The notes under the pieces are model-generated. The model saw nothing but the letters and a program-made list of their open reading frames with translations. It did no database searches and had not been told where the DNA came from. A stretch of DNA of 18,587 nt from DAOVGU01 sp030637775 [NCBI: bacterium] (GTDB lineage Bacteria; Ratteibacteria; UBA8468): NCBI GenBank assembly GCA_030637775.1, contig DAOWFY010000167.1:1-18587 (forward strand), given 5' to 3'. Made by a program: the position numbers and the translations under genes. Below, one piece after another: positions 7,128-15,661 of the stretch. Numbering within the stretch: position 1 is the first letter of the stretch; each line of letters starts with the position of its first letter.

Positions 7128-7929
7128 TCTATGCGGTAAGGAAATTACCAGACTGATCTGTGGGGGGAATCCATTCTCCGGTTTTTCCCATGTCAGCGAG
7201 GAAATGGATTTTGAGATGATTTCCTACTACACTATGCCTAAACTGCAGGAAGCTCTGATAGAATGCTGGAAGAATGGTATCAACACCTTCCAATCCCGGG
7301 GTGACCGGCACCAGATGCGGATGTACCTTGAGCACCGAGAAAGTGGTGGACAGATGCAATGGATTGCACAAACGGCTTCCGAGTTCGCTGATATCCGGTC
7401 AAATATCCGGGAGATTGTAAAGTACAAACCGATTGCTATTTACCATCATGGTACCCATACCGATAACTCCTGGCATGCGGGTAAGATTGACATCGTGGCG
7501 GACATTGTAAAAGCTATTAAAGATGCGGGATTGCCGGCCGGAATCGGCTCGCATATTCCGGAGGTCATTGAGTATGCGGAAGAGAAGGGCTGGGAGACAG
7601 ATTTCTATATGTGCTGTTTCTATGACTTAGCGCGTGGCTATAAGGCAGCGGTGGCCACCGACCAAGATGCGTATGCTAAGGACCAATTTCCTGAGTCTGA
7701 CCCGGAGCGAATGACGGTGGTGATGCGTCAGGTGTCTAAACCCTGTTTAGGTTTTAAGATTATGGCGGCCAGCCGTAACTGTGAGACGCCCAAGGATACA
7801 AAGGCTACCTTTCAATATGCTTTTAATCATATCAAATCCACTGATGCGGTGGTGGTGGGTATGTTCCAAAAGCACAAGAACCAAATTGCAGAAAATGCCC
7901 GTATCGTCAGTGAATTGTTAAACAAATGA
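7111..7929 (+). CDS. Aldo-keto-reductase-like TIM-barrel protein, function unknown
   Basis: I do not recognise a characterised relative of this 272-residue protein. Its order of segments resembles an aldo-keto reductase barrel: GKEITRLICGGNPFSGF at the N-terminus, KLQEALIECWKNGINTFQS, AIYHHGTHTD, then LPAGIGSHIPEVIEYAEEKGW and DFYMCCFYD. In true reductases the strand after INTF carries a catalytic Asp and later a Tyr; here it reads QSRGD, so the usual Asp-Tyr-Lys-His tetrad is not evident. It may be a non-redox barrel or a different enzyme class. GC over 7261-7620 is about 50%, against about 32-34% in sampled parts of both flanking genes, which suggests strong codon selection or separate origin. 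It overlaps GDPD2 by 17 bases and the FAD dehydrogenase by 4 (ATGA). There is no signal peptide. Confidence 0.65.
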   Translation: MLPTIDLCGKEITRLICGGNPFSGFSHVSEEMDFEMISYYTMPKLQEALIECWKNGINTFQSRGDRHQMRMYLEHRESGGQMQWIAQTASEFADIRSNIREIVKYKPIAIYHHGTHTDNSWHAGKIDIVADIVKAIKDAGLPAGIGSHIPEVIEYAEEKGWETDFYMCCFYDLARGYKAAVATDQDAYAKDQFPESDPERMTVVMRQVSKPCLGFKIMAASRNCETPKDTKATFQYAFNHIKSTDAVVVGMFQKHKNQIAENARIVSELLNK

Positions 7930-9353
7930 TAATAAAGAGAGAGCCGGATGAGATGCTCAGTTATTTGGAGGATAGCTCCAACTTCCAAAAGGGCAAGAGT
8001 GAGGCTCTTTATATCCCGGAGGATGAAAAAGAGGTAATAGAGGCAATAGCCGAATGTGCTGATAAAAGGATTCCTCTAACCATCTCGGCCGGGGGAACGG
8101 GAACGGTTGGAGGAAGAATCCCTCTGGAGGGAGCAATCCTTTCCGTAGAAAAATTAAATAAGATTATTTCCCTGGACAAAAGGGGAAAAAAGGCAATTTT
8201 GCAGGCGGGAGTGGTGATTGATGATTTTTTAAAGATTTTAAAAACTCAAAATCTCTTTTACCCGCCCTTCCCTACCGAAAGAACCGCTTTTATCGGTGGA
8301 AATGTCTCCACCAATGCCTCCGGAGAATATAGTTATCGCTTCGGTTCAACCAGAGGCTATGTGAGGGAAATAAAGGTTATTCTCTCCACTGGAGAAACCC
8401 TAGAGATAGAGAGAGGTAAATATTTTGCCGACAAGGATAGGTATCTGCCGATAGGTGATAAAAAAATAAAGGTTCCTTCTTATATCACTCCCTCTATTAA
8501 ATGTTCCGCCGGCTATTTTTCCCAATCAGGGATGGATTTGATCGATCTATTTATTGGTTCAGAGGGAACTTTGGGAATGATTACCGAGGTAGAGGTAAAA
8601 CTGATTCCTGCCCTTTCTTCTCCATTTATAATGATCATCTTCTTTAAAAAGAATGAAATCCTGAAATTTATCTCCGAGGTTAAGGGAGATAAAAAATTGA
8701 ATCCTCTCTCCTTAGAATATTTTGACAAACGGAGTCTGGACTTTCTAAAAAAGGACTTTCCCAATATACCGGATGTTAGTAGAGAGGCTCTTTACATAGA
8801 ACAAGAAGAAAGCGAAAATATTTTAGAGGAATGGGTAAAGCTGATAGAAAAATATGAGGTGATTGATACCTGGATAAGTCAGGACAGAAGAACCTATGAG
8901 AAACTTATTAATTTCCGCCACAAACTCCCCGAGAATATCAATGACTATTTTAAGAAGATTAGATCAACCAAAATAGCCCTGGATATTGCCGTTCCGCAAG
9001 AGCATTTTAGAGAACTTTTTGACTTTTACCAAACTTTAAGGTTAAATAACCCTCGGATTGAGACCGTCCTCTTTGGTCATATTGGAGAAAATCATCTCCA
9101 TTTTAATTTCTTTCCCCGGGATGAAAAAGAGAGGGAAAAAGTCGCCAAGATCTGTGAAGAGGCAATTAAAAAGGGGATAAACTTAGGAGGAACCATCTCA
9201 GCCGAGCATGGCATTGGCAAGTTAAAGCATAAATACTTAGAGTCAATGTATGGAAAAGAAGGAGTTGGTGAGATGGCAAGGATAAAAAAGGAACTTGACC
9301 CCTATTGCATTTTCGGTTTAGACAATATTTTTCCTAAAAGGTTGCTTATGTGA
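7926..9353 (+). CDS. FAD-binding 2-hydroxyacid dehydrogenase, GlcD/D-lactate dehydrogenase family
   Basis: The 475-residue protein is a VAO/PCMH-fold flavoenzyme with the FAD-linked oxidase C-terminal domain. FAD-binding segments are AGGTGTVGGRIPLEG (about 56-70), GGNVSTNASGEYSYRFGSTRG and the FIGSEGTLGMITEVE block. The C-terminal domain has the catalytic FGHIGENHLHFNFFP and the conserved GGTISAEHGIGKLK. Relatives oxidise glycolate, D-lactate, D-2-hydroxyglutarate and similar hydroxyacids. Alkyl-DHAP synthase is a distant member of the same fold. No GlcE subunit or GlcF-type iron-sulfur partner is next to it and it lacks an iron-sulfur domain, so its electron acceptor is unknown. It begins within the previous gene (ATGA overlap). 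In this setting it could oxidise a sugar acid or a hydroxyacid from the neighbouring enzymes, which is inference only. Confidence 0.88.
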   Translation: MIIKREPDEMLSYLEDSSNFQKGKSEALYIPEDEKEVIEAIAECADKRIPLTISAGGTGTVGGRIPLEGAILSVEKLNKIISLDKRGKKAILQAGVVIDDFLKILKTQNLFYPPFPTERTAFIGGNVSTNASGEYSYRFGSTRGYVREIKVILSTGETLEIERGKYFADKDRYLPIGDKKIKVPSYITPSIKCSAGYFSQSGMDLIDLFIGSEGTLGMITEVEVKLIPALSSPFIMIIFFKKNEILKFISEVKGDKKLNPLSLEYFDKRSLDFLKKDFPNIPDVSREALYIEQEESENILEEWVKLIEKYEVIDTWISQDRRTYEKLINFRHKLPENINDYFKKIRSTKIALDIAVPQEHFRELFDFYQTLRLNNPRIETVLFGHIGENHLHFNFFPRDEKEREKVAKICEEAIKKGINLGGTISAEHGIGKLKHKYLESMYGKEGVGEMARIKKELDPYCIFGLDNIFPKRLLM

Positions 9354-9366
9354 AGGGAGGCGAAGC

Positions 9367-10506
9367 ATGGCAGAGAAATTGAGACTATTAAAGAGGAAGG
9401 AATATCAAAAGACAATGAGGTTCTTAGAAAATGCCTACGGACATTCCTATAATTATTTCGCTTACGCCTGTCCGGCTGTCTGGGGAGAGGACATCTGGTC
9501 TCCGGAGGATATCTCAATAATTATAAAAGATGACAAAATACTTAGTTTAGTCAGACTTTTTCCTCTGAACTTAATTGTAGGAGAAAAAAAGATTAAGACC
9601 GGTGGTATTGGGGGAGTAGCTACCGACGCAGAGAGCAGAGGAAAGGGCTATATGGGTAAACTTTTGAATTATAATATCAAAAGGATGAAGGAAGAGAGCT
9701 ATTGTCTCTCAGTTCTTGGAGGAGACAGGTACAGATATGGAAACTTTGGCTGGGAATATGGGGGAAGACAAATCAACTTGAATATCAGCCGCCGCTCCTT
9801 AAGCAAGACGGGAATAAAACCAGCGACTGAAGTTAAGCGTTACCAGGGAGAAGAAGATATACTGAAAAAAATTATCGAGGTGCATGAGAAAGAGCCTTTA
9901 AGGGTAGAAAGAACAAAAAGGGGCTATCAACTTCTTTACCAAAAAATAGGCACTGCCCTTTATTGGGCGGAAAGCAAAGGAAATTTTGCTTACATCGACC
10001 TTTCTGGAGAAAGTCAGGCTAACCAGGTAATAGAATGGGGAGGAGATGAAAGAATCATTTCTTCTATTGCCTCCTATCTTTTAAACCGCTTTGGCTCCTC
10101 GGCGATGACCTTCCCTGTTCCCGTAAGCAAAAAATTTCCTAAAATCTTATTTGAACTATCGGCTGGCTGGTCTTTAACCATTGTCAATTCGGTTAAAATC
10201 ATTAATCTGAAGAAAACCTTAAAAGGCTTTCTACCCCAGATCGAGGAAAGATGGGGCAGTAATGAGAAAGAGGAAATAACCTTTCAGATAAAAGAAAGTA
10301 AAGAGGCCGTCACCCTCCTCTTGGGCAAAAAGGCCTCGATAGAAGAGGGGAAGGGCAAAAACCTCGTCTCCCTTTCCGAGAAAGATATGGCCGGACTTTT
10401 CTTCAATTTTATTCCGGCAAGATGCTTCTCATTGGGCAGGCCCACCCTTCTCTTAAACAAAATCTTCCCCCTTGACTTTTACATCTGGCCTTTAGACTAT
10501 ATTTAA
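9367..10506 (+). CDS. GNAT-family N-acetyltransferase, Eis-like architecture
   Basis: The first 110 or so residues form a GNAT acetyltransferase domain. The acetyl-CoA loop is GGVATDAESRGKGYMGKLL at about 82-100, matching the family's V-x-T-x-x-x-x-R-x-x-G-x-G pattern. The rest of the 379 residues fits the Eis/COG4552 layout: a second, degenerate GNAT-like region and a C-terminal lipid-carrier-like domain. The chain ends PLDFYIWPLDYI, and in Eis the terminal carboxylate takes part in catalysis. Eis relatives acetylate amines such as aminoglycosides or polyamines, but the substrate here cannot be inferred and resistance should not be assumed. A clear GGGAGG at 9355-9360, six bases before the ATG, supports the start. 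It lies 13 bases after the FAD dehydrogenase, in the same run of genes. Confidence 0.82.
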   Translation: MAEKLRLLKRKEYQKTMRFLENAYGHSYNYFAYACPAVWGEDIWSPEDISIIIKDDKILSLVRLFPLNLIVGEKKIKTGGIGGVATDAESRGKGYMGKLLNYNIKRMKEESYCLSVLGGDRYRYGNFGWEYGGRQINLNISRRSLSKTGIKPATEVKRYQGEEDILKKIIEVHEKEPLRVERTKRGYQLLYQKIGTALYWAESKGNFAYIDLSGESQANQVIEWGGDERIISSIASYLLNRFGSSAMTFPVPVSKKFPKILFELSAGWSLTIVNSVKIINLKKTLKGFLPQIEERWGSNEKEEITFQIKESKEAVTLLLGKKASIEEGKGKNLVSLSEKDMAGLFFNFIPARCFSLGRPTLLLNKIFPLDFYIWPLDYI

Positions 10507-10518
10507 GGAGGTCCACAA

Positions 10519-11331
10519 ATGAAGTTTGGAATCTGTAATGAGATGTTCAAAGGATGGGGTTTTGAGAAAATTGTTAATTATGTGGCTCAACTGGGCTATG
10601 AGGGAATTGAGATTGCTCCCTTTACTTTAGCCGAGAGCGTTGAGGATATTTCTGCTTTGGAGAGAAAAAATATTCTCTCTTTAGCAGAGAAAAATAACTT
10701 AGAAATTATTGGCCTTCACTGGCTCTTAGCCTCACCAAAAGGTTTAAGTTTAAGCTCTCCGGATAAGAAAATTCGCGAGAAAACGACTGGCTACCTGAAG
10801 GATTTAATCAACTTCTGTGCCGATTTAGGCGGTAAATTGATGGTCTTTGGCTCTCCCAAACAAAGGAATATCCTCCCCTCCTCTACCTATAAAGAAACCT
10901 ATAATTATGTACGAGATGGATTTCTTGAAATTGTTCCTCTGGCAAAGGAGAGAGAAATTACCATTGCTTTAGAGCCCTTAACCAAAAAGGAGACTAACTT
11001 TATCAATACTGCCGAGGAAGCAATGAAGATGATCAAGGAGATCAACCATCCTCATTTCAGACTCCATCTGGATGTGAAGGCAATGAGTGACGAAGAGAAA
11101 TCTATTCCAGAGATTATTGAATTATCCAAAGATTATCTTTCCCATTTCCATGCCAATGATCCTAATCTCCTGGGTCCAGGCTTTGGCAAGGTTGCTTACG
11201 AACCGATTAGAAAGGTTTTAGAGAAGATAGGGTATAACGGATACCTTTCCGTAGAGGTCTTTGATTTTAGCCCCGGCCCAGAGGTTATTGCTAAAAAGAG
11301 TATTGAATACTTGAAGAGAATTTTTCAATAG
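10519..11331 (+). CDS. Sugar phosphate isomerase/epimerase (xylose-isomerase-like TIM barrel)
   Basis: The 270-residue protein belongs to the AP-endonuclease-2/xylose-isomerase-like barrel family, which includes D-tagatose and D-psicose 3-epimerases, hydroxypyruvate isomerase and inosose enzymes. The four expected metal ligands are all visible: Glu152 (ALEPL), Asp185 (HLDVKAM), His211 (HFHAND) and Glu246 (SVEVFD). The opening MKFGICNEMF and the YEGIEIAP strand are typical. A near-perfect AAGGAGGT at 10505-10512 sits six bases before the ATG. It is followed by the glycosidase and two genes later by UxaE, so a sugar or uronate ketose is a sensible substrate, but the exact one is not readable from the sequence. 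The protein has no signal peptide and should be cytoplasmic. Confidence 0.88.
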   Translation: MKFGICNEMFKGWGFEKIVNYVAQLGYEGIEIAPFTLAESVEDISALERKNILSLAEKNNLEIIGLHWLLASPKGLSLSSPDKKIREKTTGYLKDLINFCADLGGKLMVFGSPKQRNILPSSTYKETYNYVRDGFLEIVPLAKEREITIALEPLTKKETNFINTAEEAMKMIKEINHPHFRLHLDVKAMSDEEKSIPEIIELSKDYLSHFHANDPNLLGPGFGKVAYEPIRKVLEKIGYNGYLSVEVFDFSPGPEVIAKKSIEYLKRIFQ

Positions 11332-11350
11332 CCTGAAGAAAGCATATAAA
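11322..11350 (+). promoter_or_regulatory. Weak candidate internal promoter before the glycosidase gene
   Basis: TTTTCA (11322-11327) and TATAAA (11345-11350) are separated by 17 bases, ahead of the largest gap (49 bases) in the + strand run. The match is modest in AT-rich DNA and may be chance. Confidence 0.2.
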
Positions 11351-11380
11351 ATAGAGCGGCAAAACAAAAAATTAGGCAAG

Positions 11381-13096
11381 GTGAAGGGAATAAATCTACC
11401 CAATATCTGGAAAGAAGGGCAGCTTTTTGCCTCTTCCGGTTTGGAAGGAAGGACTGACTGGTACCACCCTTTTGTAGCCAGCACATTATTTTCTCCTGGC
11501 GCCCTTCTTTTTCATACCTATCCAGAAAGGAAACTTATTTTCTCAGGGAAAAAGATAAAAAATAAGAAAGAGGATATCGTCACCTCTGATTTCGTTTTCT
11601 TTTCTCGGCCTTTTCTTTCTTATCTTTTCCTTGATAAAGATACCATAATTGGTCAGTCCCATTCCTCAATTATTCCTGAAGTCTCCTCTGGAGAAGGAAT
11701 CAAGGAAAGGAGGGAGGGAAATAGCATCTTTCAATTTGCTTCTCAAAGCTATACCGTATTACTTTGGAAAAAGAGTCAAAAGAAGGTTAAATTTACCTAT
11801 GCCTTTGACTCAAAAAATATTGAAAATGCTTTGAGCAAAGCGAAAAAAGGATTGAAGGTAGATTTCATCTTAAAAAAGAAGAAAAAATTATCCTTCTTTA
11901 AGAGATTGACTCGCTTAAAATTTCCTCGGCCCATTTTAGAAAGAACATATTACAAAGCATTTTCTGTGCTTAAGGTCAATATTGAATCTCCGCAGGGAAA
12001 GATAAAACATATCTGGACCACACCCGACCGTTTTCCTCATAAGGATATGTGGTTCTGGGATTCTGCCTTTCACGCTTTAGGAAACAGATATATCTCTTCT
12101 ACTTTGGCTGAAGATAGTATTAAAGCAGTTCTTCAACTTCAAAGAAAGGATGGTTTTGTTGCTTTTCAAATGAATCCTGAGAAAAAAAGAGCATCTGAAG
12201 AATATACTCAACCTCCACTTCTTGCCTGGGCAAGTTATAATCTTTATTGCCATAGCAAAAACAAGACGTTCTTAAGATATGTTTATCCCAGACTCAAAAA
12301 ATATCTTCTCTGGCTTTACCGAAATAGAGATAAAAATAAAGATGGACTTTTAGAATGGAAGATAAGTCCCTCGGCAGTTTGCAAAGGTGGAGAGACAGGA
12401 ATGGATAATTCTCCTCGTTTTGACCGCTTAAACCCTGGGGATGCGATGGCGGCTATTGACCTTAACAGTTTTGTTATTAATGAGATGGAATATTTGGAAA
12501 GGATGGCGCAGGAATTGAACAAAAAGGGGGACATTATCCTCTGGCACAAAGAAAGGAAACTAAAGAAAGATTCGGTTAATTCCCGGCTTTGGAGTAAGAG
12601 AGATCGCTTCTATTATGACCTAAAAGAAAATGGAAAGTTCAACAAAATTAAAACCATTTCTTCGTTTCTGCCCCTCTTTGCTGGGATTGCCAATAAAAAA
12701 CAGGCACAATCTTTGGTGAACCACCTGAAAAACCGAAAGCAATTCTGGAGTGATTTTCCCATTCCTTCTGTCTCCATGGATGAGCCCTCTTACTGTAAGG
12801 ATATGTGGCGCGGTCCTACCTGGATCAATTATAATTATTTAATTATTGAAGGGTTAAAAAGATATGGCTATAATAGATTAGCTCATCGGATTATAAATAA
12901 AACCCTGAAAGAGATAGCCAGATGGTATAAAAAGAAAGGGGCCATCTTTGAATATTATGATAGTGAAGGGGAAACATCTCCCGTTAGATTGCTACGCAAA
13001 GAATGGCTGGGTGGTAAAAAATATCTTGGAACAATAAAAGATTATCATTGGAGCGCTGCGCTCTATATAGCCTTAGCCAATTTTCAATTTAAATAA
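11381..13096 (+). CDS. GH63/MGH1-like glycoside hydrolase
   Basis: The 571-residue protein has a roughly 200-residue N-terminal region of unclear fold followed by an (alpha/alpha)6 barrel like mannosylglycerate hydrolase and other GH63-type inverting glycosidases. The barrel starts with TTPDRFPHKDMWFWDSAFHALG; Asp227 in WFWDSAF is the likely general acid. GMDNSPRFD at about 340-348 is a second hallmark. The late segment MWRGPTWINYNYLIIEGL and the YHWSAALYI end are typical of the clan. No signal peptide is seen, so it should act inside the cell on imported small glycosides. GTG 11381 is the first usual start after an in-frame stop at 11312 but has no good ribosome site, and a rarer start upstream (CTG 11333) cannot be excluded. 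With UxaE and epimerase genes around it, a uronate- or glycerol-containing glycoside is a reasonable guess. Confidence 0.82.
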   Translation: MKGINLPNIWKEGQLFASSGLEGRTDWYHPFVASTLFSPGALLFHTYPERKLIFSGKKIKNKKEDIVTSDFVFFSRPFLSYLFLDKDTIIGQSHSSIIPEVSSGEGIKERREGNSIFQFASQSYTVLLWKKSQKKVKFTYAFDSKNIENALSKAKKGLKVDFILKKKKKLSFFKRLTRLKFPRPILERTYYKAFSVLKVNIESPQGKIKHIWTTPDRFPHKDMWFWDSAFHALGNRYISSTLAEDSIKAVLQLQRKDGFVAFQMNPEKKRASEEYTQPPLLAWASYNLYCHSKNKTFLRYVYPRLKKYLLWLYRNRDKNKDGLLEWKISPSAVCKGGETGMDNSPRFDRLNPGDAMAAIDLNSFVINEMEYLERMAQELNKKGDIILWHKERKLKKDSVNSRLWSKRDRFYYDLKENGKFNKIKTISSFLPLFAGIANKKQAQSLVNHLKNRKQFWSDFPIPSVSMDEPSYCKDMWRGPTWINYNYLIIEGLKRYGYNRLAHRIINKTLKEIARWYKKKGAIFEYYDSEGETSPVRLLRKEWLGGKKYLGTIKDYHWSAALYIALANFQFK

Positions 13097-13099
13097 ATC

Positions 13100-13104
13100 G
13101 GAGG
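13100..13104 (+). promoter_or_regulatory. Shine-Dalgarno site that decides the PmoA-like start
   Basis: GGAGG is five bases before ATG 13110 but only two before the in-frame TTG at 13107, so the ATG is the better start. Confidence 0.7.
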
Positions 13105-13109
13105 TTTTG

Positions 13110-14225
13110 ATGGAAAAGAAGATTATAGTAAAAGCAGGTTTTCATCACAGGAGATTCTGCCCGGTAAGTTTCAACATTGGGCAAGAATTAGAGAAGGTTA
13201 AATTGCTTGATTTGGAAAAGAATAAGGAAGTTCCTTGCCAGTTTGAAGAAGGGAAGCTTTCCTGGATTATTGAGGATTTAGCCGAAGGAAAGGAAAAGGA
13301 ATATCTTCTTTCAGATAGAAAAGAGCAAGAATTTCCTCCTGTAGAATTGGATAAAAAGGCAGATACAGTCGATGTAAAGATGGGAGGCAATATCTTTACT
13401 ACTTACCATTTCGGAAAGGATTGGGTCAGGCCATTTTTAAATCCAGTAATTGGGCCAACAGGAAAGTCTTTACTCAGGGAACTATTTGATAAACCGGAGC
13501 CACCTGACCATGACCATATCCACCATCGGGGTATTCTTGTTGCCCATGGGGATGTTAATGGGGTTGATGACTGGAGTGAAGAAAAAGGTCATGGCTTTAT
13601 TCGGCATAACTCATTTAGAGAACTTCCTTCCGGGGCTATCTATGGGATGATTGCAGCAGAGAACTCCTGGGTATCTAAAGAAGAAAAAAAGGTGCTTACC
13701 GAGATAAGAAGAATGAAATTCTATAACCTTTCTGAGGTCAGAATCATTGACTTTGAGATAACATTTAAAGCAACGGAAAAGGTTGTCTTTGGAGATACGA
13801 AGGAGGGAGGAATTATCTCGGTGCGGATGGCAACGCCTTTGCGAGGAGATAGAGAAGGCAAGATCGAGAATGGTTTTAGAGGAATTAATGAGAAGGAAAC
13901 CTGGGGAAAAAGGGCGTCCTGGTGTGACTACTCTGGACCTCTTGATTCTGAAAAGGTGGGTTTAACCGTCTTTGATAATCCGGATAATTTCAGATACCCA
14001 ACCTACTGGCATGTGAGGAATTATGGTCTGATGACGGCTAATCCCTTTGCCCTTTCCCATTACTATAACGATAAAAGCAGAGATGGCTCCCATACCTTAG
14101 AAGCAGATAAAGAATTCAAGTTTTGTTATCGGATTTACATTCATCGAGGAGATGCTAAAGAAGGAAAAGTGGCAGAGGCTTTTAATAATTACATTAATCC
14201 ACCGGAGGTCAAGGTAACAGCATAG
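13110..14225 (+). CDS. PmoA-like (DUF6807) family protein
   Basis: This 371-residue protein belongs to the family labelled PmoA or DUF6807. The name comes from an early methane-oxygenase label, and the family has no link to the membrane-bound methane monooxygenase subunit. The hallmark is the His-rich stretch PPDHDHIHHRGILVAHGDVNGVDDWSEE, here interrupted by no gaps, with residues from about 130 to 155; a second part reads KGHGFIRHN. It has no transmembrane segments. Members are common beside Gfo/Idh/MocA dehydrogenases and sugar isomerases in Planctomycetes and related heterotrophs, and a role in carbohydrate processing is suspected. The histidines suggest metal binding, but no reaction is known to me. 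The start at ATG 13110 is chosen from the ribosome site. It lies 13 bases after the glycosidase gene. Confidence 0.8.
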   Translation: MEKKIIVKAGFHHRRFCPVSFNIGQELEKVKLLDLEKNKEVPCQFEEGKLSWIIEDLAEGKEKEYLLSDRKEQEFPPVELDKKADTVDVKMGGNIFTTYHFGKDWVRPFLNPVIGPTGKSLLRELFDKPEPPDHDHIHHRGILVAHGDVNGVDDWSEEKGHGFIRHNSFRELPSGAIYGMIAAENSWVSKEEKKVLTEIRRMKFYNLSEVRIIDFEITFKATEKVVFGDTKEGGIISVRMATPLRGDREGKIENGFRGINEKETWGKRASWCDYSGPLDSEKVGLTVFDNPDNFRYPTYWHVRNYGLMTANPFALSHYYNDKSRDGSHTLEADKEFKFCYRIYIHRGDAKEGKVAEAFNNYINPPEVKVTA

Positions 14226-14234
14226 CTGTCATTT

Positions 14235-15659
14235 ATGATTGAAAGGTTTAAAAAATTATTTCCCGAGTATCAGGTTTACCCAAAGTCTCTACGCCAGAAG
14301 GAAAAAAACTCCTTTTTTATAGTCAGGGATAACCGACAAAAGTATTTAGTAGCCCGCAGTGGGGAAAATAAAGAAATAGCGCAATTTGAAGGGAAAAATT
14401 TAAAGGAGAATTTTAAGTTATGTTATCTGAATCACAACAATAGCGAACTTCTCAGGCAAACCTTTCCTGAGTTTTCTCCGGTTTCCTCTAAACTTAAAAC
14501 TTCCTTTGGCTTTGGAGACAGACTTGGCCTGGCTACCCCAGCACATATAAGATCTGTTCAGAAACATCCCCTCTTCCCTATTTTTGCTCAGCAGTCTATA
14601 AGGGAAATTTTCCGGACCAAAAGAAAGATGGAGGATGTAATGGACAGTAGCATCTGGGGGCTTTTGGAAGCAGGATACATCGGCGAATGGGGAGCCGACG
14701 CCGACCACATCAAGGATATCTTTCACCTCAAAAAGGGGCTAAAAGCAGGCTTTTCGATGTTTACCATTGATATCTCCGACCACATTAAAAACCCTTTTAA
14801 AATGTCACCGATAGAGCAAAATTCTTATCATTCATCTATCCCGAAGGCAAAGGAAACAGAGAAATTTTTCTTAAATAAAGAATATTCTATTGCTAAAAAA
14901 TCTTATATCTTTACTGAATCGGAGCTCAAAAGGATTATTATTACCTTTGCGAAAGGATTAAATTTTGTCATAGAATGCTATCGGGTATTGAAAGCTTCTA
15001 AAAATAATTTCGATTTTGAAATTTCGGTAGACGAAACTGAAGTCACTACTGCCGCTCCTGACCATATCTTTATCGTAGAATACTTAAGGAAAAATGGGGT
15101 TGAACCTACCAGTTTAGCTCTCCGTTTCCCGGGTAAGTTCGAAAAGGGAATAGATTACAAAGGAAACATAAAAGAATTTGAAAAAAGTTATAGGGAGCAC
15201 TATTTAATTTCTCAATTCTTCGGGAATTATAAATTGAGCCTACATTCCGGGAGCGATAAGTTCTCTATCTATCCGATTATTCGTAGAATCAGCGATACTT
15301 TCCATATCAAGACATCCGGTACCAGTTGGTTGCAGGCAATAAGAGCAATTGGTATAAAGAACCCATCCTTATATCGGAAAATTTACCGATGCGCTGTGCA
15401 AAATCTGGAGAAAGCAAAAGTCTCCTATTCTGTGAGTCTCGACTTAAATAATCTTCCTTCAATAGAAGCTCTTTCCGATAAAGGGTTAGCAAAACTATTC
15501 TCTCTCCCCAATCTTCAACAACTAATTCATATCACTTATGGTCCAATTCTATCTGAATTCAGAGAAGAAATATATCGCTTCCTCTTTCTTTATGAAAAGG
15601 AACATCACCAATTGGTAGAGGAACATTTAAATAAACATTTAAACATACTGGAGGGATAA
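14235..15659 (+). CDS. uxaE: D-Tagaturonate epimerase UxaE
   Basis: UxaE interconverts D-tagaturonate and D-fructuronate by C3 epimerisation, as shown for the Thermotoga maritima enzyme; it can join the galacturonate and glucuronate routes. The 474-residue protein has the family's central block: GFGDRLGLATPAHIRSV, then FAQQSIREIFRTKRKMEDVMD and GEWGADADHIKD, followed by GFSMFTIDISDHI. Later conserved parts are FDFEISVDETEV and SLHSGSDKFSIYP, where acidic and His residues probably bind the catalytic metal. Length matches the family. It starts 9 bases after the PmoA-like gene, with no strong ribosome site. The dehydrogenase gene follows after two bases, and GGAGGG within the end of uxaE serves as its ribosome site. 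The other enzymes of hexuronate breakdown (UxaC, KdgK, KdgA) are not in the window. Confidence 0.9.
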   Translation: MIERFKKLFPEYQVYPKSLRQKEKNSFFIVRDNRQKYLVARSGENKEIAQFEGKNLKENFKLCYLNHNNSELLRQTFPEFSPVSSKLKTSFGFGDRLGLATPAHIRSVQKHPLFPIFAQQSIREIFRTKRKMEDVMDSSIWGLLEAGYIGEWGADADHIKDIFHLKKGLKAGFSMFTIDISDHIKNPFKMSPIEQNSYHSSIPKAKETEKFFLNKEYSIAKKSYIFTESELKRIIITFAKGLNFVIECYRVLKASKNNFDFEISVDETEVTTAAPDHIFIVEYLRKNGVEPTSLALRFPGKFEKGIDYKGNIKEFEKSYREHYLISQFFGNYKLSLHSGSDKFSIYPIIRRISDTFHIKTSGTSWLQAIRAIGIKNPSLYRKIYRCAVQNLEKAKVSYSVSLDLNNLPSIEALSDKGLAKLFSLPNLQQLIHITYGPILSEFREEIYRFLFLYEKEHHQLVEEHLNKHLNILEG

Positions 15660-15661
15660 AA

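Noticed and set aside
9367-10506. Aminoglycoside resistance gene
   Set aside because: Only the general Eis architecture is visible; nothing in the sequence or context points to drug acetylation.
13107-13109. TTG start for the PmoA-like gene
   Set aside because: It is only two bases from the GGAGG, too close; ATG 13110 has proper spacing.
13110-14225. PmoA-like gene as methane monooxygenase
   Set aside because: It has no transmembrane segments and matches the soluble DUF6807 family, which shares only a historical name.
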